Assembly: GCA_019775845.1 (NCBI GenBank)
Contig: JADQAV010000055.1
Span: forward strand, 1-64,000
Origin: Myrmaecium sp. VS I D KN 1
Lineage: Eukaryota > Ascomycota > Dothideomycetes > Valsariales > Valsariaceae
Direction of reading: 5' to 3'
Length of the DNA stretch: 64,000 nucleotides
Numbering within the stretch: position 1 is the first letter of the stretch; each line of letters begins with the position of its first letter. The notes under the pieces were generated by a model. That model made no database searches. It was not told where the DNA came from and saw only the letters and a program-made list of their open reading frames with translations. Made by a program: the position numbers and the translations under genes. Positions 1 to 10,972 of the stretch are shown piece by piece.

Positions 1-19
1 CCCCCCCCCCCCCCCCCCC
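1..19. repeat. Homopolymer C tract (19 nt)
   Basis: Nineteen uninterrupted C residues open the window, 27 nt beyond the PAF1 stop codon (PAF1 is read from the minus strand). Length may be unreliable, since homopolymers this long are prone to sequencing error. Confidence 0.9.
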
Positions 20-46
20 AACCACCACCTTCCTACTAAGGTACAC

Positions 47-1453
47 TCACGCATCAAACTTCGCCCGCTGCGCCGCCCGCTTCGCCGCCTCCTGCTCAGA
101 CGGGTCCTGAAACTGAACCTCCAACGCATCGATGCGGCCCTGCTCCTCCTCCTCATACGCCGCTTGACCGGACAGGACGCCCATGCGGGTGGCGGGACGG
201 CGGGCGCGGATGGTGGAGCGGGCCTGGACGGGGTAGTAGTACGCCGCTTTCGGTGCACCACCACCCTCATCGTCGTCATGCAAGGCGAGGGCGACGGTGT
301 CGCTGTAAGGGGCCTCGGCGTCGCCGGTCTGCTGGGAGGTCTCGTAGTTGCGGACGCGGTCGTAGCGGAAGTGGCGGACGCCGTCGGCGTTGACGGCGTC
401 GTAGAGGGCCGGGTCGTCGCGGTCCGGGTCGTCGACGTCGAACTTGCGCTTGATGCCCCGGACGGCGTCGGCGGAGCTGGGGAGGAAGAACTTGTAGTTG
501 TAGCGCATCTGGTAAGGGGCGATGGAGGGGTCCTGCTGCCGCTGCTCGGCGACCAGCATGGCCGCCTCCCGCTCCGCCTCCGTCGGCTCCTCCGGGTGCA
601 GGATCGCGACGTCCAGCCGGTCGTCGTATCGGCCGATGTCCGGGACCGGGTTCTTGTCGAACTTGACCACCAGGTAGCCGCCCGTGTCCGGGAGCGCTTC
701 GAGGTCCGGCAGGACCGGGTAGGAGTCGAGCAGCGTGACGCCGGGCTTGGTGGGATGCGTCGGGTTGAGCCAGGCGTCCATCTCGGCCGGGGTGTGCTCC
801 TCCCCCCGGAGGGCCTCGGGACCTTCCGGCCCCTTGTACGCGTCGTGCGGATACGCGATGTCGAAGCCCTTCAGGATGCCTCGCATGATCGAGATCGGAT
901 CCGTCTTCTTGTCGTCCGGCTGGTGCTTTTTCCTCGCCATGCGCGCCGCCCGCGCCAAGCTCGACTCGTAGCGCTGGCCGTTCCCGGCCACCGCGGTGAT
1001 GTACTCCGTCCGCCGCAGGAAACTCACGCTCTCCATCGCCGCTGTCTTTCCGAGCGAGGCGAGCGGCCGGAGGAGCTGTCGATCCTTGGGATGTACCGCA
1101 GGCGCATCATCCTGTGCTTGTATAACTGCAGATGCCGGTCAGTCTACCGCGCACAGCCGATCTCATCATCCGCCAACAAGCACACACGTACCGCTTTCAT
1201 CGCCCTCAAACACTCCCGGCAATCCAACCAAGTCAATCGGCATTCCCAACTCCGCATCCGCCTCAATGTTCAGCGGCTGCTCCCGGGCCAACCGCGACGC
1301 ATACCCAGCCGCCGTGTACTGGCCGCTGGACAGGCCGGTATTCGGGATGTCGAGCAGCTTCGGCGGGTTCGGCGGCGGGGGGAGCGCATTGCTGTATCGG
1401 ATGCGCGCGATGTAGTCCTGGTGGTATGCCGGACGGCTCGATGACGCGGCCAT
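47..1453 (-). CDS. PAF1: RNA polymerase II-associated factor 1 (Paf1)
   Basis: Scaffold subunit of the nuclear Paf1 complex, which travels with RNA polymerase II and promotes elongation and co-transcriptional histone H2B ubiquitylation and H3 methylation. Two exons: 1453-1192 and 1125-47, separated by a 66-nt intron (donor GTACGT, acceptor CTGCAG). The join restores a continuous 446-aa protein; an acceptor 15 nt further in would run into a stop. The family's N-terminal block is clear (QDYIARIRYSNALPPPPNPP, about residues 12-31), followed by the LRPLASLGKT and SVSFLRRTEYI stretches that straddle and follow the junction. The C-terminus is charged. Start chosen at the only ATG just upstream of the conserved block. 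The upstream region contains a 19-bp tandem repeat. Identification is by family resemblance and is firm. Confidence 0.95.
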
Positions 1454-2184
1454 GGCTCTTGCTGTCAGTCCGCAGCCGGTATGGCTGTAGGCGATCGGAT
1501 TGACGGAGGCGCTGTGAACGTCGCGTCCGTGGGAGATGCGCGACGCCGCGAAGACGAAGCCGACGGGTGGGTATCCTCAATCGACTCCAGCGATTGGGAG
1601 AGGATTGGCAAAGAAAGCGACCGAGTCGGAGCGCTGCGAGCGGTGTGGTCGGGCGGGAGAAGCTGTGGCGGATGGAGGGGAGCTGGTCGTGTGTCTTTGT
1701 TCGCGGAGGTGTGAGAGAGAGATGAAGCTCCCCCAACCGGTCGAGTCGGGCGGTATTCATGAGGATTGGCGCACGGATCAGGGCGATGGCATGCAGCCTT
1801 GATGCCTGATACTGGCTGTCACGCTCCACCAATCAACGCGGGGGAGAGATCCAAAAGGGGCAATGTCGGCAAACCACTCCTCATCGTTGATTTTATCGTA
1901 ACCGTCCAGTTTTATCGTAACCGTCCGTTTTTATCGTAACCGTCCGTCCCAAAACGGACATGTGTCTCCACTCTTCTTTCGCGCAATAACAGCCTTGTGA
2001 GGTAGATATATACAGCACGCAACAGACACCTATGGTGGGAAGTTCACAGTGACATGGTATATAGGTAGCTTAGATTGATTTCTCTCATTGGATCCTATAA
2101 TAATAATGCGGATCGTCATCTCCTCAAGACGGTAAAATCAAGCCCTCACACACCCATGGCATCCCCTCCCCAGCCGAGCCAAAC
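1454..2184. other. Intergenic: PAF1 upstream / ARP8 downstream
   Basis: About 730 bp without a convincing gene. It holds the presumed PAF1 promoter and 5' leader on the minus strand, the ARP8 3' region, and a 19-bp tandem triplicate at 1891-1945. Small open frames here show no family resemblance. Confidence 0.6.
1891..1945. repeat. 19-bp tandem repeat, three copies
   Basis: The 17-mer TTTTATCGTAACCGTCC occurs perfectly three times, starting at 1891, 1910 and 1929, a constant 19-bp period with only the two spacer bases varying. It lies about 440 bp upstream of the PAF1 start codon and about 240 bp past the ARP8 stop. Perfect conservation of copies suggests recent duplication or a repeated protein-binding site; which one cannot be told here. 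Confidence 0.85.
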
Positions 2185-4680
2185 CTACCACGGGAACATG
2201 CACTTATGCACCAGCAACCTGCTCCCCAGCATATCATACTCCATCTGATTGATCCAGCTATCATTCCCATTCGCCGAGAGCTTACCAAACACGCTCCCGC
2301 CCTTCCAAACCAGGACCTGGGGATCCAGCTCCCGCGGCGGGGGGCCAATCAATATCTCCTTCTGAAACCCCGGTCGCAGCAGGCGAAGCCGCTCCTCCAG
2401 AAACGCAGCGAAACCCGCGATCTTCCCGCCGCCGCCGATGAGCATGATGCCGCCAAGGAAGTCGCGCGTCTTGCGGTCGTCGCCCCGGGCGCCCTGCGCG
2501 ATGCTCGTCAGGATCGCCTCGTCCAGCGGCAGCACGGGCAGGACGCGGTCGCGCGCCTCGGCCGCCCGGACCTTCTCCAGCGTCGGGTCGTGCTGGAAGA
2601 CCTTGTGCGCGGTCGTCTCGGGCGCGTCGCCCAACGGCGTCTCGCGGCCCGGCTGCGGCGTGCCGTCCGGCCCCGGCGAGCCCGCGATCGACGACCGCGA
2701 CGTGTTCGCTTCGGCGTCGTTCAGCCGGCTCAGCAGGTTCAGCGGCTGCTGGCGCATGGGCGTCGAAGTGACCGCGGGCGTCGGCTCGGCTGGGGCGGTG
2801 CCGTTAACCACCGTCCCCTGGGACGCGGCCGCCTCGTAGATCGCCAGTTCCGCCGCGGAAAGCGGATCGTTCGGGGAGCCGTCGTACAAGTCGTACGAAC
2901 GGTCGATGAGCGTTCGTCGGCCGACGAGCTTGTCCGAGTGATCGAAGATGGAAGGTTTGAAGTAGCCCTAGCGCAAAGCATCGCATTAGCACACGTGAAG
3001 CTCCGCAGGCCATTTTTCGTCAAAACCTACCATGGGCGCGAGCATCGGCTCGTCAAACGTCTTGAACTGATACTTCCGCGTGTCCTGGCCCGCCACCCGC
3101 AAGTGAAACTCGTACAGCTGCACGTTAATATCCTGCTCCTGCATCGTGCAGTACTTCTGCTTCAGCTCCTCCGCCAGCAGCCAGTCGTACCGGCGTCGCA
3201 GGTTGATGTCCTCGTAGGGGAAGTGGTCGAACAACATCATCCGGATGAAGGTGTCGGTGACGTCCGCCCCGCCCAGCTTGATGTTGACCCGCGAATCCTC
3301 GATGCACATCCCTTCCTCCACGCAGCAGACCGACGTCTTCTGCGCCCCGATGTCCACCACGCACGCGCTCGAGTAGCCGGCCCCGAAGGTGGCCGACAGA
3401 CTCTCCTGCTGGAAGCATACCCGCCCGAAGCCCAGATCGCGGACGAGGATGTCCAGCAGCGCTGTCACGTACACCCGCTCGTAGAGATCCGGGATGATGA
3501 ACACGCAATCGTACTGCGCGAGATCCTTCCGCTTCGTGATCCCCAGCTCTCTTCTTATCGCTTGCTCCATAATCAATGCCAAATCGATGTACAGGTGATT
3601 CTTGCTGCTGTAATCCTTCTCGTTAAACCATCCGTACCGGATGGGCCAGAACAACTTATAGCGCGGCTTCGAGTCGTCCGGAATCCGGAGGGCAGCGTGA
3701 CCGGTCAGATAATCCGGCGCCTTGGCCGGGTCGGCCGGGATCTCCGTCCACTCGATCCGCTGGGGGTCATTGTGCTCGTGGATGGTCTCCGGCGTCGTCC
3801 GGCGGTTGAAGTTGACGACCAACTCCTTCGAGTTCGGCAGCACGCGCCGCTTGTTCGTCCGCATCCGTGTCTTCAGCTCAGCCGTCATGTTCGTGAACTG
3901 GGCCGCAAACTCCTCGCCGAACCACTCCTCCGGCGGCAGGGAGGCGCCCTCGTCATCGGTCCGTTTCCGCTTCGGCCGCGGCTCGCCCCCGTCCTCTTCC
4001 GACTCGCTCTCCTTCCACTTCCGCGCGATGACCATCGGCACCGTCTTCGGCAGCGCGTCCGATCCAAAACCGATGCGCATGTTCTGACTGCCCAGGTGAA
4101 TGACGACCAGCTTCGACCCCACCGCCTCCGGCTCGCTTTCCTCTTCGTCCTCCTCTTCCTCCGCCCCGTCCGCCGCCGCCGCCGCCACGTCCGCCGTCGA
4201 TGTGTCCATAACATCGGCATTGCTCGTCTGCGCGAGCGCCCGGTCCTTGTCGCGCGCCTGCTGCACCATCCGGTTGCGGGCCTCTTCATTCTGCGAGCGG
4301 TATGCCAGGAATTGATCGTCACGTTTGAGATAGTCGCTGTGGGAATCGCGGGATCAGCAACTGTCGCGCGTCGTCTCCAAACCCTCCCATCCCCTCCCCT
4401 CCCCAGTGTGTAGGTGTCACGTACGTATAGTAGTTCTTCTGATTAATCATATTCACCACCGGCCACGTCGTGAGATCCAAATTGTTGTCCGTCCTAGCCA
4501 GCCCTGCATGCAACATTTCGGTAGAATTAGCTCCTGCCATGAACCAAGATTCACAGCGTCCTGTGCCTCATTCAAAGAGCGTAGGCCCTCAAGTGGAGAC
4601 AAAAGGAAGAGACGGAGAGAGAGAAAGAGCAACCCACCTTCCTCCCGCAACTGGGCCTTGCCCGACTTCTTACCCACCAT
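2185..4680 (-). CDS. ARP8: Actin-related protein 8, INO80 complex
   Basis: Nuclear actin-related protein that, with actin and Arp4, forms the module of the INO80 chromatin remodeller contacting linker DNA. Four exons on the minus strand: 4680-4638, 4503-4425, 4336-3031 and 2967-2185, with introns of 134, 88 and 63 nt; the join gives 736 aa, about normal for fungal Arp8. The N-terminus starts MVGKKSGKAQLREEG and continues into TDNNLDLTTWPVVNMINQKN, both typical of the family. An acidic Glu/Asp-rich linker (about residues 98-108) precedes the first actin motif KLVVIHLGSQNMRIGFG. The C-terminal half carries the second actin phosphate-loop region (FLGGIMLIGGGGKIAGF). An in-frame ATG 33 nt upstream (4713) is less likely, because homologues begin at the MVGKKSGK methionine. 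Confidence 0.94.
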
Positions 4681-5329
4681 CCTGACAGCGGCGGTGATCG
4701 AGCGGATGCGCACCCCGTCGCGCGGCGATCGCGGTCACAAATTCGAGGGGGGAGGGGTATCCGGGTGTGGTCGCGGGGGCGTGGTGGACAGTGGGATGGA
4801 AAGACGGAGGTTGAGTTTGTCGTGACAGTGGGTTCTTCGCCGAGGCCGTGGATTGTACGACTTGACTTGGGTTGGCAGGGCCCGGATGGTTCCCCGGTTC
4901 GGCATGCCACATGCACGGGCCATTGGTGGTGGTGGTTGGTGGTTGGTGTCGATCAGGGCGGGACGCGGAGGGGCGGCGGAGATGTGCGGCGGACTTCGGA
5001 CTAGCTAGGTACTTCGTATTCTGTCTATATTTTCTGACGAACGAACGGTGAAAAACCCATGGTATCCTTTTGCTAATATAATAGGTGCCGGGAGCGAGAC
5101 GCATGAGAATTCCTATCTTAACAAATAAAAACGACCCATACGGCTTGAATTCCTCCTTCCACACAAGAATCAGTGGTCAGTGTACAACCCACAAGGATAT
5201 GAGTAGAATAAGTGACGACGCCCAACATGCCCCTTCGGTTCTCTCCGCTGTCTACAGCTTCCCTTCCGCGGATAACAATCCCCCCTGCCTTATCAAAAAA
5301 CATCCCTTTAGTCAACACATAGCATCCCC
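4681..5329. other. Intergenic: ARP8 upstream / hydrolase downstream
   Basis: Roughly 650 bp with the presumed ARP8 promoter and the 3' end of the following minus-strand gene. The first 300 bases are G-rich on the plus strand and the last 250 are more A+T-rich. No gene recognised. Confidence 0.5.
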
Positions 5330-6767
5330 CTAAAACTCCTTACTCGCCCCAATATCCACCACCCCAAACCTCTTCGGCTCCACCCCCTTCACCTTCAACG
5401 CCTCCTTCAACTTCCGCGGCGGCTCCAGCACATCCTCCTCCGTCAGGACCCACGTGCCCCAATGCATCCCCAGCGCCTCCCGACACTTCGTGTCCAAAAA
5501 GATATTCACCGCATCCATCGGGTTCGCGTGAACAGGGGACATGATGAACCGGGGCTCGTACGCGCCGATGGGGATGAGGCCGACGTCGAACGGGCCCCGG
5601 AGCCGGCCGATCTCCGCGAAGGCCGGGCAGACCGGCAGGTGCGCGAGGTCCGGGCCGTAGTCGTCGACGTCCGCGGCCAGCTGCGGCACGGGTCGGTAGC
5701 CGGTGTCGCCTGCGAACCAGAGCGTCTTCCCTCCCGTCGCCACGCTCCAGGAGCACCAGAGCGTGTGGCCGCGGTCGAAGAGCCCGCGGGCGGAGATGTG
5801 CTGGCAGGGCAGGCAGGACATGGTCGCCGTCATCGTGTCGGGGGAGGCCGGGTCCGGTCCGGATTCCGACGTCGGGGTGACCGTTACCTCCGTCTGCTCG
5901 TCACCCGCCTTTCCGCCTTGAGCGGGCCGCGTCACGGTCAAGGTCAGATCTCTCTCCTCCCACCAGTCCAGCTCTGTGACGTTCTCCGCCTTGAACCCGG
6001 AATCCAGGAACCACTTCTTGTTCCCGAGACCGACGAAGAAGTGGGCGTTGGGGAACTTCTTCTTGATGCGCTGTATCGTCGGGTGAGAGAGGTGGTCGTA
6101 GTGGTTGTGCGAGATGCAGACGGCGTCGATGAAGGGGATGTCCTCGATCGCGCAGGGCACGTCGGTGTACCGCTTCGGCCCCAGCCACGAGAACGGCGAG
6201 CAGCGCGGCTCGAAGACCGGGTCGAAGAGCACCCGCAGCCCGCCGGGGAACTCCACGTAGTAGCAGGCGTGGCCGAGCCACGTCGCCCGCAACGCATCGG
6301 TCTTGCGCGTGTCGAGGAAGGTGGGCTTCTGGACCGGGACGGTAGGAGGGGTGGTATCAGGTTTGTTCGCCTTGCCGGTTATGAGGCGCCTGGGGGGAAA
6401 GTCAATGCACCGATCTGATATTGATACACATCGCAACTCGCTCTGTGTGGGGGCAGAGAGGAACATACCATAACATAGCTCCCGCCAGCTTCGGCACCGA
6501 TATCTCAGTGAAAGATTCCCACGGATTGATGAAGCCCTTCCCGCCTTTCAGATGATGCTTCAGCTCCTTCGCATCTTCAGGCACAGCGCCGGTGATTTTC
6601 GCAGGGGACGTCACAGCGACATACAATGCCGCGGCGGTGGAGGCGGACGACATTTTCGCGGAGACGTGAATGCGTCGATAGCTTCCAGGCCCAGGTGGTA
6701 GACGCAACGGCAACGACGACGACGCTCGCGAAGCAGTGCGAATGGAGGAGCGAAGACAGCGGGACAT
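5330..6767 (-). CDS. NAPE-PLD/Fmp30-like metallo-beta-lactamase-fold hydrolase, mitochondrial
   Basis: Zinc hydrolase of the N-acyl-phosphatidylethanolamine phospholipase D family; yeast Fmp30 is the mitochondrial inner-membrane relative. Two exons, 6767-6469 and 6389-5330, with a 79-nt intron that splits the Trp codon in AMLWRLITGK; protein 452 aa. The metal motif H-x-H-x-D-H is intact (HNHYDHLS, residues 194-199), with a downstream His in CQHISARG (about 297), the metal-bridging Asp in FAGDTGY (about 328) and a late His in MHWGTW. The first 40 residues are rich in Arg and Ser without acidic residues ([20 protein letters not shown]), consistent with a mitochondrial presequence. Substrate cannot be told from sequence alone. 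Confidence 0.88.
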
Positions 6768-7943
6768 GGGAAGAAGAGGGCGGCGGGTATCAAGATAAAT
6801 ACCCAGGGATTACCTAGGTAGTAGGAGAAACACGGAAGGGAAGGGAGGGGGGGCCGGGGGGGAGGAGGGAGGGAGGTCGGAAGGTCGACGCAGCTGCGAT
6901 TGGGCGACAAAAGTCAATGGACTCAAGGCAGACACTGCATCGCCCTCGTTTTCTGGTTGAAGATGCGAGGGGGGGGGGGGGGTTGGTTTGGCAAACGGAA
7001 AGCCGGCCGCGCCCAAAAAGAAAAAAGGCGGTTGCGCGTTTGGCTTTTTTGCCTTTGCCTTGCCTTGCCCTGCCCTGCCCTGCCCGGCTGGAAATCCTTC
7101 GCCTCGGACGAAAAGACGTCCTAAGTCCGGGGGGGGGGGGAGGGTCGGTGCTTTTCTGTCCGCCCGCCGCTTTACCTTAACGACGGACCGGACGGGAGTT
7201 GGTCCTCCGCAATGCAGCCCTTCCCGTTTCCCCCGGGGGCTCGGTGTCGACCAATCATGTCCGGTACATTAAGTATCAGGATGAATGCCTGCAACGCGTC
7301 ATCCAAATAAATATGATACCCTCCGCAGTAGTCATCCCTCTATCTAAACTAAATAAACAACGTAGTGTATATAAGCAGAGGCAGCAGCCCATTGCGAGTC
7401 CCAAGGATTGCTAGAACACAGCCTCCTCCACCGATGCCCGTGTCCAGATCCCTCAGATACACGCAGTGACGCAACCTTCCAATCTCACCGACGACGTCGT
7501 CATCAATTGCAGAAAAGGGTGGAAAACACACAAAACGTCTGTGGCGGAGCAAAGGCAGAGTGCTCTCTCTTACTCGCTCGCTCACCATGCATAGGAAACA
7601 TGTCAGCCGCCAGAGATGACGGAAGACGGATCATATTGTATTGGAATCTACATCCCCTAAGCTGTCTTGAGCAAGTCGAACATCCTCTTTTTCCCTTCTC
7701 TCTCTCTAAGCCACACGATTCCCCTGGTGCTTATTTTCCTTCTTCCTCCTTGATGCACTTCACATGGTCTTACGAACAACAGGCATCCTCCTTTGCCTTC
7801 CTCTTGCTAAATACCCTCCCAAATATACGATTGTTTACCTCGCAAGTATCAGCCCCTTGATATCATGCACATCCGACACTTGAAAGACAAGCCACCGTAA
7901 TCACTTTTCACCTCACTCCAAGGCTGTGCCTCTCCATCCCACC
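6768..7943. other. Intergenic with G-runs and simple repeats
   Basis: About 1.2 kb. It includes G-runs at 6969-6982 (14 G) and 7129-7140 (12 G), a TGCCY pentamer array near 7057-7086, and a pyrimidine-rich 3' half. It would contain the hydrolase promoter and the 3' UTR of the SR/RRM gene. No gene recognised. Confidence 0.5.
7057..7086. repeat. Pentanucleotide TTGCC/CTGCC array
   Basis: About six consecutive pentamers shifting from TTGCC to CTGCC, in the non-coding stretch upstream of the mitochondrial hydrolase gene. It looks like a simple microsatellite. Confidence 0.75.
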
Positions 7944-9423
7944 TCACCTCCTTCCTCTGCTCCGGCTGCGCGGGGTCCTGCTCCGGCTGCGGCTCCGGCT
8001 CCGGCCATAACTGTCATAGCTATCGTAACTCGGACTCCTGCGCCTACCGCCGGCGCCACCTCCGCCACCAGCACCGCTCATCCCACCACCGCCACCGCCG
8101 CCCCGCCTCCCGCCATACCGGGACCCGGACGGACTGCGGCTTCGACTGTCGTAGGAGCGGCTACGGGTACGGCTCCGGCTGTCTCGACGCGGGAGAGGGG
8201 ACCGGGAGCGCGAGTACGACCGGGCGCGAGGGTAGTACGCATCCCCGCCGGGACGGCCGCGGCCGTAGCGGGGAGGCGGAGACCGACGCCGAGGAGGAGG
8301 GGATCGGTCGCGGTACCGAGACGGTCCGCCGTAGTCGCGGGGCGGGGGGCCGCGGTACGGGCCGCTTGGCAGCGGGCGGTCGTAGGAAGGTGACGCGCGG
8401 CGAGGCGGAGGCCCGCCACGGCGGGATGCTGGCGGTGGAGACCTGCTGAACCGGCGGCGAGGAAGGACGATGGAGATCTGGAGGACAGCGCCGTCCAGTT
8501 GGGCGTCGGCCATGGCGGACACGGCGCGGTCGGCGGCCTGGGTGGAGGTAAAGGTAATGTACGCGGTGCCGCGGTTGGTGCCGAAGGCCCGGTTGATGGG
8601 CATGTCGACGTCGACGATGGTGCCGTAGTAGGAGAAGATCTCGCGCAGATGGGCCTCGGTCACGTTCCTGGTGAGCTTCTCAACGATGATCTAGAAGAGA
8701 GTGAATTCAGTCAGACAAGTGGATGGAACGCGAATTGATGTTCACCTGTGCAGATGGAGCGGGGCGGCCTCCTTGACGCCTCGACTTCTTCTAGGTGTGC
8801 TGGAGGACTAGGGATAAAGCTGGATAGGTGATGGTGTATGTCCGCGACTGCAGATCTCCTCTCGCCGTTGCGTAGAGGTCACCTTGCGCGGAGGATGAAG
8901 CAGGAGTGGCCGAAGTGGACTGTCGCAAGCGGTCGTCCACATCCTTGCTAAGCGCGTCATCCCCTGCTCCAATGTTTGACATGCGAAATGCTACGTCTTG
9001 TGGCGGGAGTGGGCGACGATTGCGAACTGTGGATTTATACCATACCTTTGTAGAGTGCGGAGAAGAGCTACCCCGACTGGAGCTACGGTAGCTTCTGCTG
9101 GCGCTCCTGCCCCTCCGATCCCCACGGTCATAGCTCGGGCTTCGAGATGGCGATGCACTGTGCGATATCGACCTGGATTGACTGCGACGGCCATTGCGCC
9201 TCGGTTCCCGACCACTGGGGGTGACTGAGCGAGGGGGTGAACGGGTGCGCGACCGCGAGCGGGAGGCGGAGCGAGGAGAGACTGATCGACGAGGAGTAAC
9301 TGAGCGTGCGCGATCCTGCGAGCGAGGTGTCCGCGAACGTGAGCGCGAGGGCGAACGGGATGTTGATCGTGGTCGCGATGGACCGCGCGACTCGTCGCGA
9401 GGCGACGGTGAGCGGGATGGCAT
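7944..9423 (-). CDS. RNPS1-like SR protein with one RRM
   Basis: RNA-binding splicing or exon-junction factor of the RNPS1 type: RS domain, one RRM, second RS/Gly domain. Exon 1 (9423-9046) encodes a 126-residue Arg/Ser-rich head; exon 2 (8690-7944) opens exactly on the RRM (IIVEKLTRNVTEAHLREIF), giving 374 aa. RNP2 and RNP1 are seen as IIVEKL and RGTAYITF. The tail is Arg/Ser/Pro/Gly-rich with RDYGG and RSRSRS repeats and a Gly run. The joining intron is 355 nt, long for this window, and contains other AG sites, so a cassette exon or alternative acceptor is possible. The sequence just before the ATG resembles an acceptor (CTCTAG), so an intron in the 5' UTR is plausible. Confidence 0.85.
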
Positions 9424-10131
9424 TCGTATAGGAGACTAGAGTGATGAAAGGCAGTGAATAAGTAGATAGTGTCCTACTGCTTGGAGTAGCTGAGCAAGAA
9501 TTGTGTCTGTCCCGATGGTTTGGTGTGAGGTTGGAACGCGAAGCTGTTGTTTGTCTGTATCAACGTAGTGGAGGTGCTCAAAGCTCCTCCAGAGGTGCAG
9601 CTAGAGGTCGCGCAGGCATCCCTTGTCAGGGAACAAAGTTTTGCCGGCAAGCGCAAAAAAAGCACCTCGGAGCTGCTGCATGCCTCAGCCGTCAGGCACA
9701 CAGTATATATTCGGGAGATGGTACAGTGAAGATAGGTAGTCCAGCTCGTCGGTACAATATGTACATTGAGGTAGCTTTCCCACCAGCATACAAAGCCATT
9801 ATCATGGTAGTAAATAATGCTCGTCGGACCTCGTTCATGCACGACCATGTTCTCGGACTGCAATGGAGAAGATGCAACTGTTGACGAGTACCTTGACTTG
9901 AACTGTACTGCTACCTTTCCGGGTTCTTGTATACCGTTGGTACCTACATCGGTACGGAATCAGACGGAATGGTTGGAAGCTGACCGACACGCCCGTATCT
10001 AGTCGGCGGGCCACCAAGTCCATCCTCTGCTCGGTTGTCATGGCACCTCAGTCTCTTTTCATCACCGCTTTCGGCGGCAGCACGGAGCTTGTAGCGGTGT
10101 GGTGTCCACTGGACGGATACCCACACACGAG

Positions 10132-10198
10132 TAAGGTACATAGCATCTCTACTACTGTACTCCTACTGTAGGTGAATTCGTTTACTGTATGTACCTTA
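10132..10198. repeat. 11-bp perfect inverted repeat, 45-nt spacer
   Basis: TAAGGTACATA at 10132-10142 is matched by its exact reverse complement TATGTACCTTA at 10188-10198. Flanking bases do not extend the match. It could fold as a hairpin but has no coding content and no clear target-site duplication. Confidence 0.6.
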
Positions 10199-10684
10199 GT
10201 AACTCATCCACCCTCGCCTCCAATCCTCCTTCCCTTCCTCCTCACAGGGAGAGATGGAGCAGGACTGCAGGGCTTGCAGGATGACATGACAGCTGCATCC
10301 GAATGGCGCAATCCGCATTGCGTGTGCAGAAGTGTAACGGTGCAGCGAGCCCTTCGAATATATGCACATGGCAGCTCTTCAGCTGGAGATGTCAGATGTC
10401 ATGAATATAACCGGTTGGTACTTGGTATCAATGATTGGCGTATCATTCGGGTACATGCTGTAACTCATCTGGGCACAGAGCATCAACAATGGCAGACTCG
10501 GTCTATAAAAGGTAACGAACGGTAATCAAGGACAACTTGAAGTCGAATATCAAAGTAGAATACTCTCTTCCCCAAAGATGCAAGATCTCCGGCCAACCGT
10601 CGGCCAGCCAAGTTGGTTGTCACGAAGCCCGACGCTGCCAACTGCGGGGCAAGGGCACCAAACACCCCCACCACCGTTCCCACC

Positions 10685-10726
10685 TGGCACTGGCACTGGC
10701 ACTGGCACTCGCATTGGCATTGGCAC
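10685..10726. repeat. Hexanucleotide TGGCAC array, 7 units
   Basis: Seven consecutive 6-bp units: four perfect TGGCAC, then TCGCAT, TGGCAT and TGGCAC. It ends about 245 bp upstream of the profilin ATG. The graded decay is typical of a microsatellite; a role in the promoter is only a possibility. Confidence 0.85.
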
Positions 10727-10972
10727 CGGAACAAGACACACCACATCCACTCATCAACATCCCCATCGCTTCACTTCTCACTCTTCCTCCCTTTCTTCCT
10801 TCACCTCCCTCCTCCTCTGACCCTTCATCCACCACCATCACTCCGCTGTCTCTCCACCTCGCAACAGCTCGATCTCACCACTGTTTACCTATCCCGCCCT
10901 TCCGCCCGACCCCAAACGTCATCCCGCAACCCCTAGTCTCCTCGAAACCCCTCTCCGCACAAATCATCAACC

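Larger units (their letters stand above)
9424..10972. other. Intergenic between SR/RRM gene and profilin (divergent)
   Basis: About 1.55 kb carrying both divergent promoters. Short open frames on both strands show no domain I recognise. Contains an 11-bp inverted repeat (10132-10142/10188-10198), a TGGCAC hexamer array (10685-10726) and a strongly pyrimidine-rich stretch at 10780-10870 just before the profilin start, typical of highly expressed fungal genes. Confidence 0.5.

Noticed and set aside
2206-4413. 735-codon open frame on the plus strand
   Set aside because: Antisense shadow of ARP8, produced by its GC-biased codons; the protein is Arg/Leu/His-rich with no domain.
5462-6418. 318-codon plus-strand open frame
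   Set aside because: Antisense to the metallo-hydrolase, Arg/Val/Asp-rich, no domain.
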